Positions 29,095 to 38,200 of a stretch of 64,000 nucleotides of DNA are shown here, one piece after another (position 1 is the first letter of the stretch; the number at the start of each line of letters is the position of its first letter). The notes beneath the pieces were generated by a model that worked only from the letters and a program-made list of their open reading frames with translations, did not search any database and had not been told where the DNA came from. This DNA is from Roseospirillum parvum (GTDB lineage Bacteria > Pseudomonadota > Alphaproteobacteria > Rhodospirillales > Rhodospirillaceae), in NCBI RefSeq assembly GCF_900100455.1, contig NZ_FNCV01000003.1, forward strand, positions 326,916 to 390,915, given 5' to 3'. The position numbers and the translations under genes are program-made.

Positions 29095-29949
29095 TCAGCC
29101 ACTGAGCAAGCGGCTGGTGGTCTCCAGGAAGCCGCGGGCGGTGATCGGCTTCTCCAGGAAGGCATCGACCCCGGCCTGACGGGCCCGCTCCGGGAAATCA
29201 TTGTCGGCATAGCCCGACATCATCACCACCTTGACCTCGCGGTTGGTGCGCCGCACCGCCTCGACGAAGGCCAGGCCGTCCATCCCCTCCATGCGCCAGT
29301 CGCAGAGGATCAGATCGAAGGCGGCATCCCTCTCGATGGCCTCCAGGCCTTCCCTGCCGTCGCCGGCCAGGGCGATGTCGCGCACCCCCAGGCTGCGCAG
29401 GATGGTCGTGATGATGCCCTGGAAGTTGCGGTTGTCCTCGACCACCAGGATGCGGGTGTCCTCCCAGGTGAAAGCCCCGGGCGCGACCTTGCCGGTTTTC
29501 TGGCTGCCGTCCAGTTGCAGCGCCTCGGCGGCGGCGATGGCCTCCGGATGGTCGGCGCAGGCCTCCACGAAGGCCTTGTCCGAGCCCAGGATGTGGTTGA
29601 TCAGCCAGTCCTTCAGGAACTGCGCCATCTCGACCAAGCTGACCGCCTCCGGGTCGAGCATGTAGCGCTGGCGGAACTCCTGGGCCCGGGTGGTCAGCAC
29701 CTCGTGCTCGGCCTTGTGGCCATGGAACCCGGTGTAGCCGGAAGCCTCCTGCAGCAGCTCCTCGCGGGCGAAGTGATAGTGGGTGTAGTCGATCAGCGAG
29801 TTGAGCACGCTGCCCAGGGTGGCGTGGGCCTCGCGGGCGTCGTCCGGGGCATCGAAGATCTGATTGAGCAGATCGACCAGAACCCGGTGATCGCGATCAA
29901 CGAAGGCGATGCCGGTCTCGAAGTCGGCGTTCCATTCAAAGGTGGGCAT
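29095..29949 (-). CDS. Bacteriohemerythrin fused to a response-regulator receiver domain
   Basis: A 284-aa fusion. Residues 1-135 are a hemerythrin with the diiron/oxygen-binding pattern: FVDRDHRVLVDLLN, YTHYHFAREELL, HGHKAEHEVL and LKDWLINHILGSDKAF. Residues about 160-284 are a CheY-type receiver: ILVVEDNRNFQGIITTIL, the phospho-accepting Asp in ILCDWRMEGMDGLAFVE, MMSGYADND and the Lys in FLEKPITARGF. There is no output domain beyond REC. An oxygen- or NO-responsive signalling role is inferred. No kinase gene is adjacent. Confidence 0.9.
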   Translation of the reverse strand: MPTFEWNADFETGIAFVDRDHRVLVDLLNQIFDAPDDAREAHATLGSVLNSLIDYTHYHFAREELLQEASGYTGFHGHKAEHEVLTTRAQEFRQRYMLDPEAVSLVEMAQFLKDWLINHILGSDKAFVEACADHPEAIAAAEALQLDGSQKTGKVAPGAFTWEDTRILVVEDNRNFQGIITTILRSLGVRDIALAGDGREGLEAIERDAAFDLILCDWRMEGMDGLAFVEAVRRTNREVKVVMMSGYADNDFPERARQAGVDAFLEKPITARGFLETTSRLLSG

Positions 29950-29985
29950 GGCGGGCCATCCTGGCTGTCTGGCGGATCTGGGGAG

Positions 29986-31851
29986 TCAGGCGCCGCCGCG
30001 CCGGCGTTCGGCGGCGGCAACGTCGCGCACCGCCCCGCGGGCGGCGCTGGTGGTCATCGCGGCGTAGGCCTTCAGCGCCCCGGAAACCACCCGGTCGCGG
30101 CCCACCGGCTTCCAGGCGTCGGCCCCCTTGGCGGCCATCTCGGCGCGCCGGCGGGTCAACTCGGCGTCGTCCAGGCGCACGTTCAGGCGCCGGCCGGGGA
30201 TGTCAATGTCGATCATGTCGCCCTCGGCGATCAGGCCGATGGCGCCGCCCTCGGCGGCTTCCGGCGAGACGTGGCCGATGGACAGCCCGGAGGTGCCGCC
30301 GGAGAAGCGGCCGTCGGTGATCAGGGCGCACTGCTTGCCCAGGCCCATCGACTTCAGGTAGCTGGTCGGATAGAGCATCTCCTGCATCCCGGGGCCGCCG
30401 CGCGGACCCTCGTAGCGGATCACCACCACGTCGCCGGCGACGATCTCGCCGCCCAGGATGCGGGCCACCGCGGCTTCCTGGCTTTCGCAGATGCGGGCCG
30501 GGCCGGAGAAGGTGAGGATCGACTCGTCGACCCCGGCGGTTTTCACGATGCAGCCGTCCAGCGCGATGTTGCCGGACAGCACGGCCAGACCGCCGTCCTT
30601 CGAGAAGGCGTCCTCGACCCGGCGCACCACGCCCTGGGTGCGGTCGCTGTCCAGACTGTCGAAGCGGTTGGCCTGGCTGAAGGCCTGGGTGGTCCGCACG
30701 CCGCCCGGGGCGGCGCGATAGAACTCGGCCACCGCCGGATCGTTGCCGCGGGCGATGTCCCACTTGGCCAGCGCCGCGCCCATGGTCGGGGCATGGACGG
30801 TGGGGCAGTCGGCATTGAGCAGGCCGCCCCGCTCCAGCTCGCCCAGGATGCCCATGATGCCGCCGGCCCGGTGGACGTCCTCCACATGGACGTTGGCGGT
30901 GTTGGGCGCCACCTTGCACAGGCACGGCACGCGCCGGCTCAGGCGGTCGATGTCGGCCATGGTGAAATCGACCCCGGCTTCCTGGGCGGCGGCCAGCAGG
31001 TGCAAAACGGTGTTGGTCGAGCCGCCCATGGCGATGTCCAGCGACATGGCGTTCTCGAAGGCCTCGAAGCCGGCGATGGCGCGCGGCAGGGCGGTCGGGT
31101 CGTCCTGCTCGTAGTAGCGCCGGCACAGCTCGACGATGGTCCGCCCGGCGTTCAGGAACAGCTCCTTGCGGTCGGCGTGGGTGGCCACCAGGGTGCCGTT
31201 GCCGGGCAGGCCGAGGCCCAGCGCCTCGGCCAGACAGTTCATGGAATTGGCGGTGAACATGCCGGCGCACGAGCCGCAGGTCGGGCAGGCCGAGCGCTCG
31301 TAGGCCTCCACGTCGGCATCGGAGACGTTGCGGTCGCCGGCCTTGACCATGGCGTCGATCAGGTCGACCGCCTGGGTGGTGCCGCCCACCGTCACCTTGC
31401 CGGCCTCCATCGGCCCGCCGGAGACGAACACGGTGGGAACGTTCAGGCGCAGCGCCGCCATCAACATGCCCGGGGTGATCTTGTCGCAGTTGGAGATGCA
31501 GACCAGGGCATCGGCGCAGTGGGCGTTGACCATGTACTCCACGGCGTCGGCGATCAGCTCGCGCGAGGGCAGGCTGTAGAGCATCCCGCCATGCCCCATG
31601 GCGATGCCGTCATCCACCGCGATGGTGTTGAATTCCTTGGCCACGGCGCCGGCCGCCTCGATCTCGCGGGCGACCATCTGGCCCATGTCCTTCAGGTGCA
31701 CGTGCCCCGGCACGAACTGGGTGAAGGAATTGGCGATGGCGATGATCGGCTTGCCGAAATCGTCGTCGGTCATGCCGGTGGCCCGCCACAGGCCACGCGC
31801 GCCGGCCATGTTGCGGCCGTGGGTCGAGGTACGGGAACGATAGTCTGGCAC
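29986..31851 (-). CDS. ilvD: Dihydroxy-acid dehydratase
   Basis: Fe-S dehydratase of branched-chain amino acid synthesis, forming 2-oxo acids from 2,3-dihydroxy acids. The 621-aa protein has cluster cysteines in [16 protein letters not shown] and [19 protein letters not shown], plus [20 protein letters not shown]. The start is GTG at 31851, giving [20 protein letters not shown], which aligns with the family N-terminus ([16 protein letters not shown]); the open frame further upstream to 32493 has no such similarity. No ilvBNC is in view. Confidence 0.95.
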   Translation of the reverse strand: MPDYRSRTSTHGRNMAGARGLWRATGMTDDDFGKPIIAIANSFTQFVPGHVHLKDMGQMVAREIEAAGAVAKEFNTIAVDDGIAMGHGGMLYSLPSRELIADAVEYMVNAHCADALVCISNCDKITPGMLMAALRLNVPTVFVSGGPMEAGKVTVGGTTQAVDLIDAMVKAGDRNVSDADVEAYERSACPTCGSCAGMFTANSMNCLAEALGLGLPGNGTLVATHADRKELFLNAGRTIVELCRRYYEQDDPTALPRAIAGFEAFENAMSLDIAMGGSTNTVLHLLAAAQEAGVDFTMADIDRLSRRVPCLCKVAPNTANVHVEDVHRAGGIMGILGELERGGLLNADCPTVHAPTMGAALAKWDIARGNDPAVAEFYRAAPGGVRTTQAFSQANRFDSLDSDRTQGVVRRVEDAFSKDGGLAVLSGNIALDGCIVKTAGVDESILTFSGPARICESQEAAVARILGGEIVAGDVVVIRYEGPRGGPGMQEMLYPTSYLKSMGLGKQCALITDGRFSGGTSGLSIGHVSPEAAEGGAIGLIAEGDMIDIDIPGRRLNVRLDDAELTRRRAEMAAKGADAWKPVGRDRVVSGALKAYAAMTTSAARGAVRDVAAAERRRGGA

Positions 31852-32052
31852 GGCGGTTGCGCCTCCCGGGGCAGAGTGTCCAGGCCGGCAAGCGGTGTCC
31901 GGCCTGCAGGAACAGGCGCCGCTTCCGGTCGCAGACAGTGGTAGACCGTTGAGCGACCCAATGCAATATGAGCCGCCGGGCGCCGTTGCCCTTGCGCCAA
32001 CCGGGCCGGTTGGGGAAAACTGATGGCCGGTGGCAAGCGGCGAGGACAGCCC

Positions 32053-32400
32053 ATGAGCAAGATCGCACGGCTGATGGAATACCGGCGGTCCCCGGACCGC
32101 GTCTTCTTCACCCGCGGCGAGTTGACCCAACTGCTGTCGCTGTACAGCCGCCAGGTGATGCGCGGCCAGTGGCGCGACTACGCCATCGGCCACGACTCCG
32201 GCATGGCCCGCTTCGCCGTCTTCCGCCATGCCCACGAACGGCCGCTGTACGTGATCGCCAAGCTGCCCGAGACCCATCCCGGCGAGGCCGCCCGCAAGGG
32301 CCGCTTCGTGCTTTACGAGGGTCAGCGGCGCAAGGCCCAGGCCCACGGCCTGCTCGATCTGTTGGGCCGCCTGGAAGCGCCGGTCCGGGTGGTCTCCTGA
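32053..32400 (+). CDS. DUF2794 family protein
   Basis: Small cytoplasmic alphaproteobacterial protein (115 aa) of unknown function. It has the DUF2794 pattern: [40 protein letters not shown] and [10 protein letters not shown]. The ATG at 32053 with GAGGAC upstream is preferred to a TTG at 32023. No functional information can be read from the neighbours. Confidence 0.8.
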   Translation: MSKIARLMEYRRSPDRVFFTRGELTQLLSLYSRQVMRGQWRDYAIGHDSGMARFAVFRHAHERPLYVIAKLPETHPGEAARKGRFVLYEGQRRKAQAHGLLDLLGRLEAPVRVVS

Positions 32401-32519
32401 CGGCTCGCCCGCCGCCCCGCCATGGTGGACAGCGGCGCGCCAAGGTTTATACTTGAACCGACGTTTTTTCGCCGCCCAACCCTGTCGCCCCACCCCTGTC
32501 GCCTAAGGATCCGACCGCC

Positions 32520-32720
32520 ATGTCCGTCACCGCCCGCACCCTCGGCACCGTCGCTGTCGGCCTGGTTGGCCTGTTCGTCTATCTGGCCGCCTACGTCACC
32601 GGGGTCTACGGCATCACCGCCGTGGCCAGCGTGTTCGTCTGGGTCGGTCTGGTGCTGACGGCGGTGTTCCTGCTGGTCATCCTGGCCCTGTGCACCGGCC
32701 GCACCGTGGAGCATGAGTGA
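32520..32720 (+). CDS. Small two-helix membrane protein
   Basis: A 66-aa protein made almost entirely of two membrane helices (GTVAVGLVGLFVYLAAYVTG and VWVGLVLTAVFLLVILAL) with a short polar tail (CTGRTVEHE). A good AAGGA site lies 10 nt before the ATG. Codon use matches the neighbours. Function unknown. Confidence 0.6.
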   Translation: MSVTARTLGTVAVGLVGLFVYLAAYVTGVYGITAVASVFVWVGLVLTAVFLLVILALCTGRTVEHE

Positions 32721-32766
32721 GGGGGAGGAGGCGTGATCCGGCGGGACCTCGTCGCCCGCCGGGACC

Positions 32767-33378
32767 TCAGCCGGCCCGGGGTTTGGTGGCCCGCATGTTC
32801 AGGCTGACCGGCACCTCGCCCAGGCGCAGTCGGCTGGTGTCCTCGAACAGGCCGAAGTCGGCCACCCGTTCGATGCCGGTGAAGCCGGCCACGGTCAGAT
32901 GGGCGCCCAGCGAGGTGGCATCGAAGCCCGCCTTGTGGACATCGAAGGCGTCCACCTGGCCACCGAAGATGATGCGCCGCAGCTTGTGCCGATGCTCGGC
33001 CGTTGCCTCCGGGTGGACGTAGATCTGGCAGAGCACACCGAGATTGGGCACCGCGACCATCACCACCCCGCCCGGGACCAGCACCCGGTGCCACTCGGCC
33101 AGCGCCGCATCGACCTCGCGCTGGTAGCTCAGGTGTTCAAGGATATGGCTGGCATACAGAGCGGCAACACTGCCATCGGCGAACATCGACAGGTCGCGGG
33201 CATCGGCCACCACATCGACCGTCGGGCCGGGCTGGATGTTGACCACCGTCCAGCCGGGCCGGCGCTCGATGCCGCCGACATTCAGCTTGAGGCCCTCGGG
33301 CTCGGCCCAGGACGGCGCGGACGGCGCCACGGACGACGGCGCGGACAAGGAGGTTGCGGGAGACTCGGGCGCGGCCAT
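32767..33378 (-). CDS. Class I SAM-dependent methyltransferase
   Basis: A 203-aa protein with the later motifs of a class I methyltransferase: LKLNVGGIERRPGWTVVNIQ, DVVADARDLSMFADGSVAAL, ASHILEHLSYQREVDAALAE and RVLVPGGVVMVAVPNLG. This pattern is found in small methyltransferases linked to glycan or predicted nucleotide-sugar metabolism (type-11-like). The canonical GxGxG loop is shortened to NVGG. Substrate unknown. A Ser/Ala/Pro-rich N-terminal 25 residues may be untranslated if a later start is used. Confidence 0.8.
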   Translation of the reverse strand: MAAPESPATSLSAPSSVAPSAPSWAEPEGLKLNVGGIERRPGWTVVNIQPGPTVDVVADARDLSMFADGSVAALYASHILEHLSYQREVDAALAEWHRVLVPGGVVMVAVPNLGVLCQIYVHPEATAEHRHKLRRIIFGGQVDAFDVHKAGFDATSLGAHLTVAGFTGIERVADFGLFEDTSRLRLGEVPVSLNMRATKPRAG

Positions 33379-33388
33379 GGGAACGGTC

Positions 33389-33517
33389 TCAGTGATGGCG
33401 CCGGTCCTCGTCCCGCTCGGCGTCGGCGGCGCCGCCTCGGGTCAGGCCCCAGCGGTGAAACCAGATGCCAAGCCCGATCAGAAGCCCGGCGGCGATGATG
33501 GCAAGCAGCGTGTACAC
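33389..33517 (-). CDS. Very small single-helix membrane protein
   Basis: A 42-aa frame from a GTG at 33517: one membrane helix (LLAIIAAGLLIGLGIWFHRW) and a charged tail ending DERDEDRRHH-like (seen as AERDEDRRHH). AGGAGG lies 12 nt upstream of the GTG, a little far. It ends 10 nt before the methyltransferase start, so the two may share a transcript. Support is moderate: hydrophobic pattern and ribosome site only. Confidence 0.45.
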   Translation of the reverse strand: MYTLLAIIAAGLLIGLGIWFHRWGLTRGGAADAERDEDRRHH

Positions 33518-33623
33518 TGTCGGTCTAGGCCTCCTGGACGGTCGCCGAAGGGCGGCGGGTGAACCTCTTCCCCGCACCCTACAGCAAGACCCCGGGGGCG
33601 CGAAAGGATCGCCGCGCCCTGTC

Positions 33624-34013
33624 TCAGGTGCGGGCGATCAGCCGCCCGGCGGCGGTGATCGAGGCGCGCACCCACTCCGGGTTGATTTCCACCAGCTCGA
33701 TCCAGCCGGCGGCCCGGCATTCGTCCAGGGTGCGCCACATCAGGCTTTCGCCGGGCCGCACCGCCACCGCGATGTCGCCCGACATGGACAGAAGCTCCAA
33801 CAGCAGCCGTTGCTGGGGCAGCACGCTGGCCGGCGCGGCGTCGGCCACCCGCCCGAGAAAGGTGGTCCCTGGGGAATGGTCCATGCTGCCCTTGGATCCT
33901 TGCGCCGACTGGAGGATGAAAACCGCGCCGACGGCGCCCCGTGGCACGCCGGCAGCCCTGAGATAGCGCGTCCGGACCAACCGAATCAACCGCCGAGCGA
34001 TGCCCCGTGGCAT
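33624..34013 (-). CDS. Small winged-helix-like protein, divergent from luxP-like gene
   Basis: A 129-aa protein (ATG at 34013). The C-terminal half reads like a compact winged helix: QRLLLELLSMSGDIAVAV, then SLMWRTLDECRAAGWIELVE and VRASITAAGRLI, similar in plan to small MarR-like or phage-type wHTH proteins where a recognition helix precedes a GWIE/V wing. No direct family match is claimed. It is divergent from the AI-2 receptor gene with only 72 nt between, so it is a candidate local regulator of that operon. Confidence 0.6.
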   Translation of the reverse strand: MPRGIARRLIRLVRTRYLRAAGVPRGAVGAVFILQSAQGSKGSMDHSPGTTFLGRVADAAPASVLPQQRLLLELLSMSGDIAVAVRPGESLMWRTLDECRAAGWIELVEINPEWVRASITAAGRLIART

Positions 34014-34085
34014 GGTGGACGGCGCGCCACGCCTGCCGGCCGGCCCCCGCCGCCCCGATCCACCGCCCGCCACCTGTCACGCATC

Positions 34086-35216
34086 GTGCCTGGGGTTCTG
34101 GCCCTGCTCCTGGTCCTGTCCCCGGCGACGCCGGCGCCGGCCCAGGAGTTCGCCGCCCAGGTCCACGACCTGGAACACTACCTCGGCCTGGAGCCGGGCC
34201 GCCGGGCGATCAGCGAGGGGTTCGCCGCCCAGGTGGCGGCCGACACGCCGCCGGTGGTCGCCGCCCTGCCGCCGTCGCCGCTCAGGATCGCCATCATCTA
34301 TCCCGGCAACCAGGTGTCGGACTACTGGCGGCGCAGTGTCGCCGCCCTCACCGCCCGCCTCGAGCAGAGCGGCCTGCCCTACACCCTGGACAGCCACTTC
34401 ACCGCCGCCGGCACCGAGGTGCGCCGCCAGGAGGCCTACATCATGGAGGCCCTGGACCACGACCCCGACTACATGGTGTTCACCCTCGACGCCCTGCGCC
34501 ACAAGACCATCATCGAGCGCATCATCGGGCGCGGCGGCACCCGACTGATCCTGCAGAACATCACCACCCCGCTGAAGGACTGGGAAGGCTATCAGCCGTT
34601 CCTCTACGTCGGCTTCGACCACGCCACCGGGGCCCGCATGTTGGCCGACCACCTGATCGAACGGACCGGCGGACAGGGCTCCTACGCGGTGTTCTACGGT
34701 CCCCCCGGCTATGTCAGCCAGATGCGCGGCGACACCTTCATCCGACACATCGAAAGCGGCAGTGACCTGGAACTCCAGGCCACCTATTATGTTGGCTTCG
34801 ATCGCGCCAAGGCACGCCGCGCGGCGCTCGATCTGTTGCGCGAGAGCCCCGATACGTCCTTCGTCTACGCCTGCTCGACCGACATCGCCCTGGGCGTCGC
34901 CGACGCCATTGCCGAACTGGGCCTGGGCGACAGGGTTCTGGTCAACGGCTGGGGTGGCGGCAGCGCCGAGTTGGCGGCCCTGGCGGCGGGAGACCTGAAT
35001 GTCACCGTGTTGCGCATGAACGACGACAACGGCGTGGCCATGGCCGACGCCATCGCCCTGGCGGAAAGCGGTCGGGCCGGGCAGGTGCCGACCGTGTTCG
35101 CCGGCCAGATGGCCCTGGTCACCGAGCAGACCGACGCCGCCACCCTGGCCGCCCTGACCCGGCACGCCTTCCGCTACTCCGACCCCGAGACAGCCGCCCC
35201 TTCAGAAAGGCCGTGA
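34086..35216 (+). CDS. luxP: LuxP-type periplasmic autoinducer-2 binding protein
   Basis: Periplasmic binding protein (376 aa) of the LuxP kind. A GTG start at 34086 gives a signal peptide (VPGVLALLLVLSPATPAPAQ). The mature chain follows Vibrio LuxP closely, including NQVSDYWRRS, LILQNITTP, PFLYVGFDHA, RGDTFIRHI, YACSTDIALG, NGWGGGSAEL and LRMNDDNG. Residues matching the known borate-AI-2 contacts are all present: Gln76, Ser78, Trp81, Asn158, Arg214, Thr265, Asp266, Trp289 and Arg310, in almost the same numbering as Vibrio (77, 79, 82, 159, 215, 266, 267, 289, 310). First gene of a three-gene signalling operon. No ABC permease is present, so transport is unlikely. Start is supported by this register but has no good ribosome site. 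Confidence 0.9.
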   Translation: MPGVLALLLVLSPATPAPAQEFAAQVHDLEHYLGLEPGRRAISEGFAAQVAADTPPVVAALPPSPLRIAIIYPGNQVSDYWRRSVAALTARLEQSGLPYTLDSHFTAAGTEVRRQEAYIMEALDHDPDYMVFTLDALRHKTIIERIIGRGGTRLILQNITTPLKDWEGYQPFLYVGFDHATGARMLADHLIERTGGQGSYAVFYGPPGYVSQMRGDTFIRHIESGSDLELQATYYVGFDRAKARRAALDLLRESPDTSFVYACSTDIALGVADAIAELGLGDRVLVNGWGGGSAELAALAAGDLNVTVLRMNDDNGVAMADAIALAESGRAGQVPTVFAGQMALVTEQTDAATLAALTRHAFRYSDPETAAPSERP

Positions 35217-35252
35217 CCGAGGCCCCTTGCCTGGACGGATACTCCGCTTTCG

Positions 35253-38200
35253 ATGCCGCACCGACGCTTCAATCTTGGCCCCCTGCTGCTGGCCGTTCAG
35301 ATCGGCCTGTTGCTGTTCATCGGCGGCCTTGTCCTGGCCATCAGCTACAATTCCTCGCGCGACCAGATCCGCGACATCATGAGCGAGGATTTCCGCCGCG
35401 CCGGTCGGGTCGCCGCCGCGGTGCTCAGCGAGGAATTGGACCTGCTGGCGGTCGAGGTGTCGCTGCTGGCCCGCGAGGACACCCCGGCCCAACTGATCGC
35501 CGCCGGCGACTGGCAGGCCGCCGGCGATCGCCTTTACCAGGCGCTGGTTGACCTGAACGACGACCAACGCTCCGATCTCCTGCTGCTGGTCGATCCGGAA
35601 GGTCAGGTGCGCGACAGCCCGGGCAGCCTGATCAACCCGGCCGAGGTGCCCTTGGCTAACTACCGGCCCCACCTGGGCACGCGCGGCTGGCAGTTGGTTG
35701 GCGAGAAGGCCGACTTCCTGCTGCGCAGCCAGCCGGTCCTCGCCCCCGAGACCGGGCGGGTGGTGGCCTATCTGCTTTACGGCGTCTCGCTGAAGAACGC
35801 CCTGCCCCTGGTTCACCGACTGCGTCGGGCAACCGGCATGGACCGCCTGCTGATCTTCGCCGGGGATGAGTTGAAGGTGGGCACGGTGGAGCCCGATGCC
35901 CGCCCCGGCACCCTGGTGTCCGAGCTCAACCATGCCCCGAGCGGCCAGGTGCTGGAGCTGAACGGTGGCCGAACCGCCTATCTGGCAGCGGTGCCGGTCT
36001 CGTCGGATGCCGCGCTTCACCTGGCCTTCGTGACCAATGGCAACGTCTTCGGCGGCCTCAGCAGCGCTTTCGGCCGCAACCTCCTGGTCCTCGCCAGTGT
36101 CATCGTGCTGGCCGGCATCGTCACCGTGCTGGTCCTCAGGCGGCTGGTCGTCCTGCCGGCCCACCGCATGTCGTCCTATGCCCTCTCGGTGGCCCATTCG
36201 GAGTCCGAGGACCTGCCCTATCCGCCCACCCGGATCGCCGAGTTCGACACCATGGGCACGGTGGTGCGCCGCGTGGTGGCCGAGTTGAGAACCGCCAACC
36301 GCGACCTTGAAACCATCGTGCGCAGCCGCACCGAGGACCTGAAAGCCAGCCAAAGCCGTCTCAGCCTGACCCTGGAGACGGCCCAGGACGCCATCCTCGG
36401 GGTCGATCCCGAGGGCCGGGTGATCTCGGCCAATCCGGCGGTGCGCCGGCTGTTCGGCCTGGAGCCGGCGGAGGTGGTGGGCCGCCCGCTGGCCGACCTG
36501 CTGCCGGCGGCGGCGGCGGAATGCCCGCCCGACTGCGACGATCCCGCCTGCCTGCCCGGCGGACTGCTCGGCGCCGCCGGCTCGACCCGCGAGGCGCGGG
36601 CCCGGCACGGCGACGGCACCGCCTTCCCGGCCGAGGTCTCGGTCAACCGCCTTCAGGCTGGCGGGCAGACCCTGCTGACCGTCTTCATCCGCGACATCAC
36701 GGCCCGCAAGACGGCCGAGAACGCCCTCATCGAGGCGCGCCGCTCGGCCGAGGCGGCAAGCGCCGCCAAGTCGCGCTTCCTGGCCAACATGAGCCACGAG
36801 ATCAGAACCCCGATGAACGCCATCCTGGGCTTCCTCGAACTGGTCCTGAGCACCGCCAGACTGGCCCCGGAAACCCATCGCCACCTGTCCATCGCCCACA
36901 CCTCGGCCCAGGGACTGCTGCAGGTCATCAACGACATCCTTGACCTGAGCAAGCTCGAGAGCGGCAAGTTCGAGTTGGAACGGGCCTGCTTCAACCTGCC
37001 GCAAACGGTGAAGGGGGTGCTGCTGACCCTGGAGCACCGGGCGCGCGAAAAGGGCCTCGGGCTCGACTTCCGCTACGATGGCGACCTGCCCCACTGCTTC
37101 ACCGGCGATCCAGCCCGGTTGCGTCAAATCCTGTTCAATCTGGTCGGCAACGCGGTGAAGTTCACCAAAAGCGGCACGGTGTCGGTGCGCATCCGACGCA
37201 CCGACAGCCCGGAGAAAATCCACTTCCTGGTCCAGGACACCGGCATCGGCATCGCCCCGGACCGTCTGCCCCACATTTTCGACAGCTTCACCCAGGCCGA
37301 CGGCAGCACCACCCGGCAGTTCGGCGGCACCGGGCTGGGCACCACCATCTCGCGCCAACTGGTCCAGCGCATGGGCGGCGAAATCTGGGCCGAGAGCGAG
37401 GTCGGGGTGGGCTCCACCTTCCATTTCACGGCCCAGTTCGAGCGCCCCACCTGTTGGGACTCCTGCGCCCAGGCGGCGCGCACCGAGGATGCGCCGTGCC
37501 TTGCCTCGCCGCGCAAGTTCCGCATCCTGCTGGCCGAGGACCTGGAACAGAACATCGAACTGGCCCTGATCAACCTGACCGAACAGGGCCACGCCACCGA
37601 GGTGGCGCGCAACGGCCGCGAGGCGGTGACCGCCTTTGCCCGCGGCGATGTGGACGTGGTGCTGATGGACGTTTTCATGCCGGTCCTCGACGGCCTGTCG
37701 GCGGTCCGGGAAATGCGCGCCCTGGAAGCGGATGGCGAGCGCCGGGTGCCGATCATCGCGCTCACCGCCTCGGCCATGCCGGCGGAGCGGGAGGCCTGCC
37801 GCGCCGCCGGCATGGATGCCGTGCTGACCAAGCCGATCGAGTTCATGGAGCTGTTCGCCACCATGGAATCCCTGGTCCCGGAAGGCTGTGGCGCCCCCGA
37901 CGACCAAGTGCGGGTCAGCCTCGACAGCGCCAGGGACCCGGGGCCATTGGAAGCGCTGACCGACATCCTCGACCTGCCCCGGGCCCTGGCCCGCTGGCGC
38001 CGCCCCGCCCCCCTGATGCGCGCCCTGCTCGGCTTCGACCAGGACCCGGTGCTCGACGCGTTGGCCCAGGCCGTGGCCCACGGCGACGCCGCACGGACCC
38101 GCGATCTGGCGCAGACGGTGCTCGATCTGGCGGCCGGGCTGGGGCTGGGCCGACTGGCCCAGGCGGCAGAGGCCTTGCTGGCCGGGCCCGACGATGGGCC

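Noticed and set aside
29515..31944. An 809-codon plus-strand frame opposite ilvD and the hemerythrin gene
   Set aside because: Shadow frame; ilvD motifs on the other strand are unmistakable.
31852..32493. Possible long N-terminal extension of ilvD
   Set aside because: The extra residues show no similarity to any dehydratase N-terminus, and the GTG at 31851 gives the family start exactly. The region also carries the DUF2794 gene on the other strand.
33465..34085. Extending the LuxP-like gene upstream to 33465
   Set aside because: The upstream codons overlap the opposite-strand wHTH-like gene, lack coding character, and would bury the signal peptide.
34086..35216. Reading the receptor as a ribose ABC-transporter component
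   Set aside because: No permease or ATPase gene is near, it is followed by a kinase, and the LuxP-specific residues are complete.
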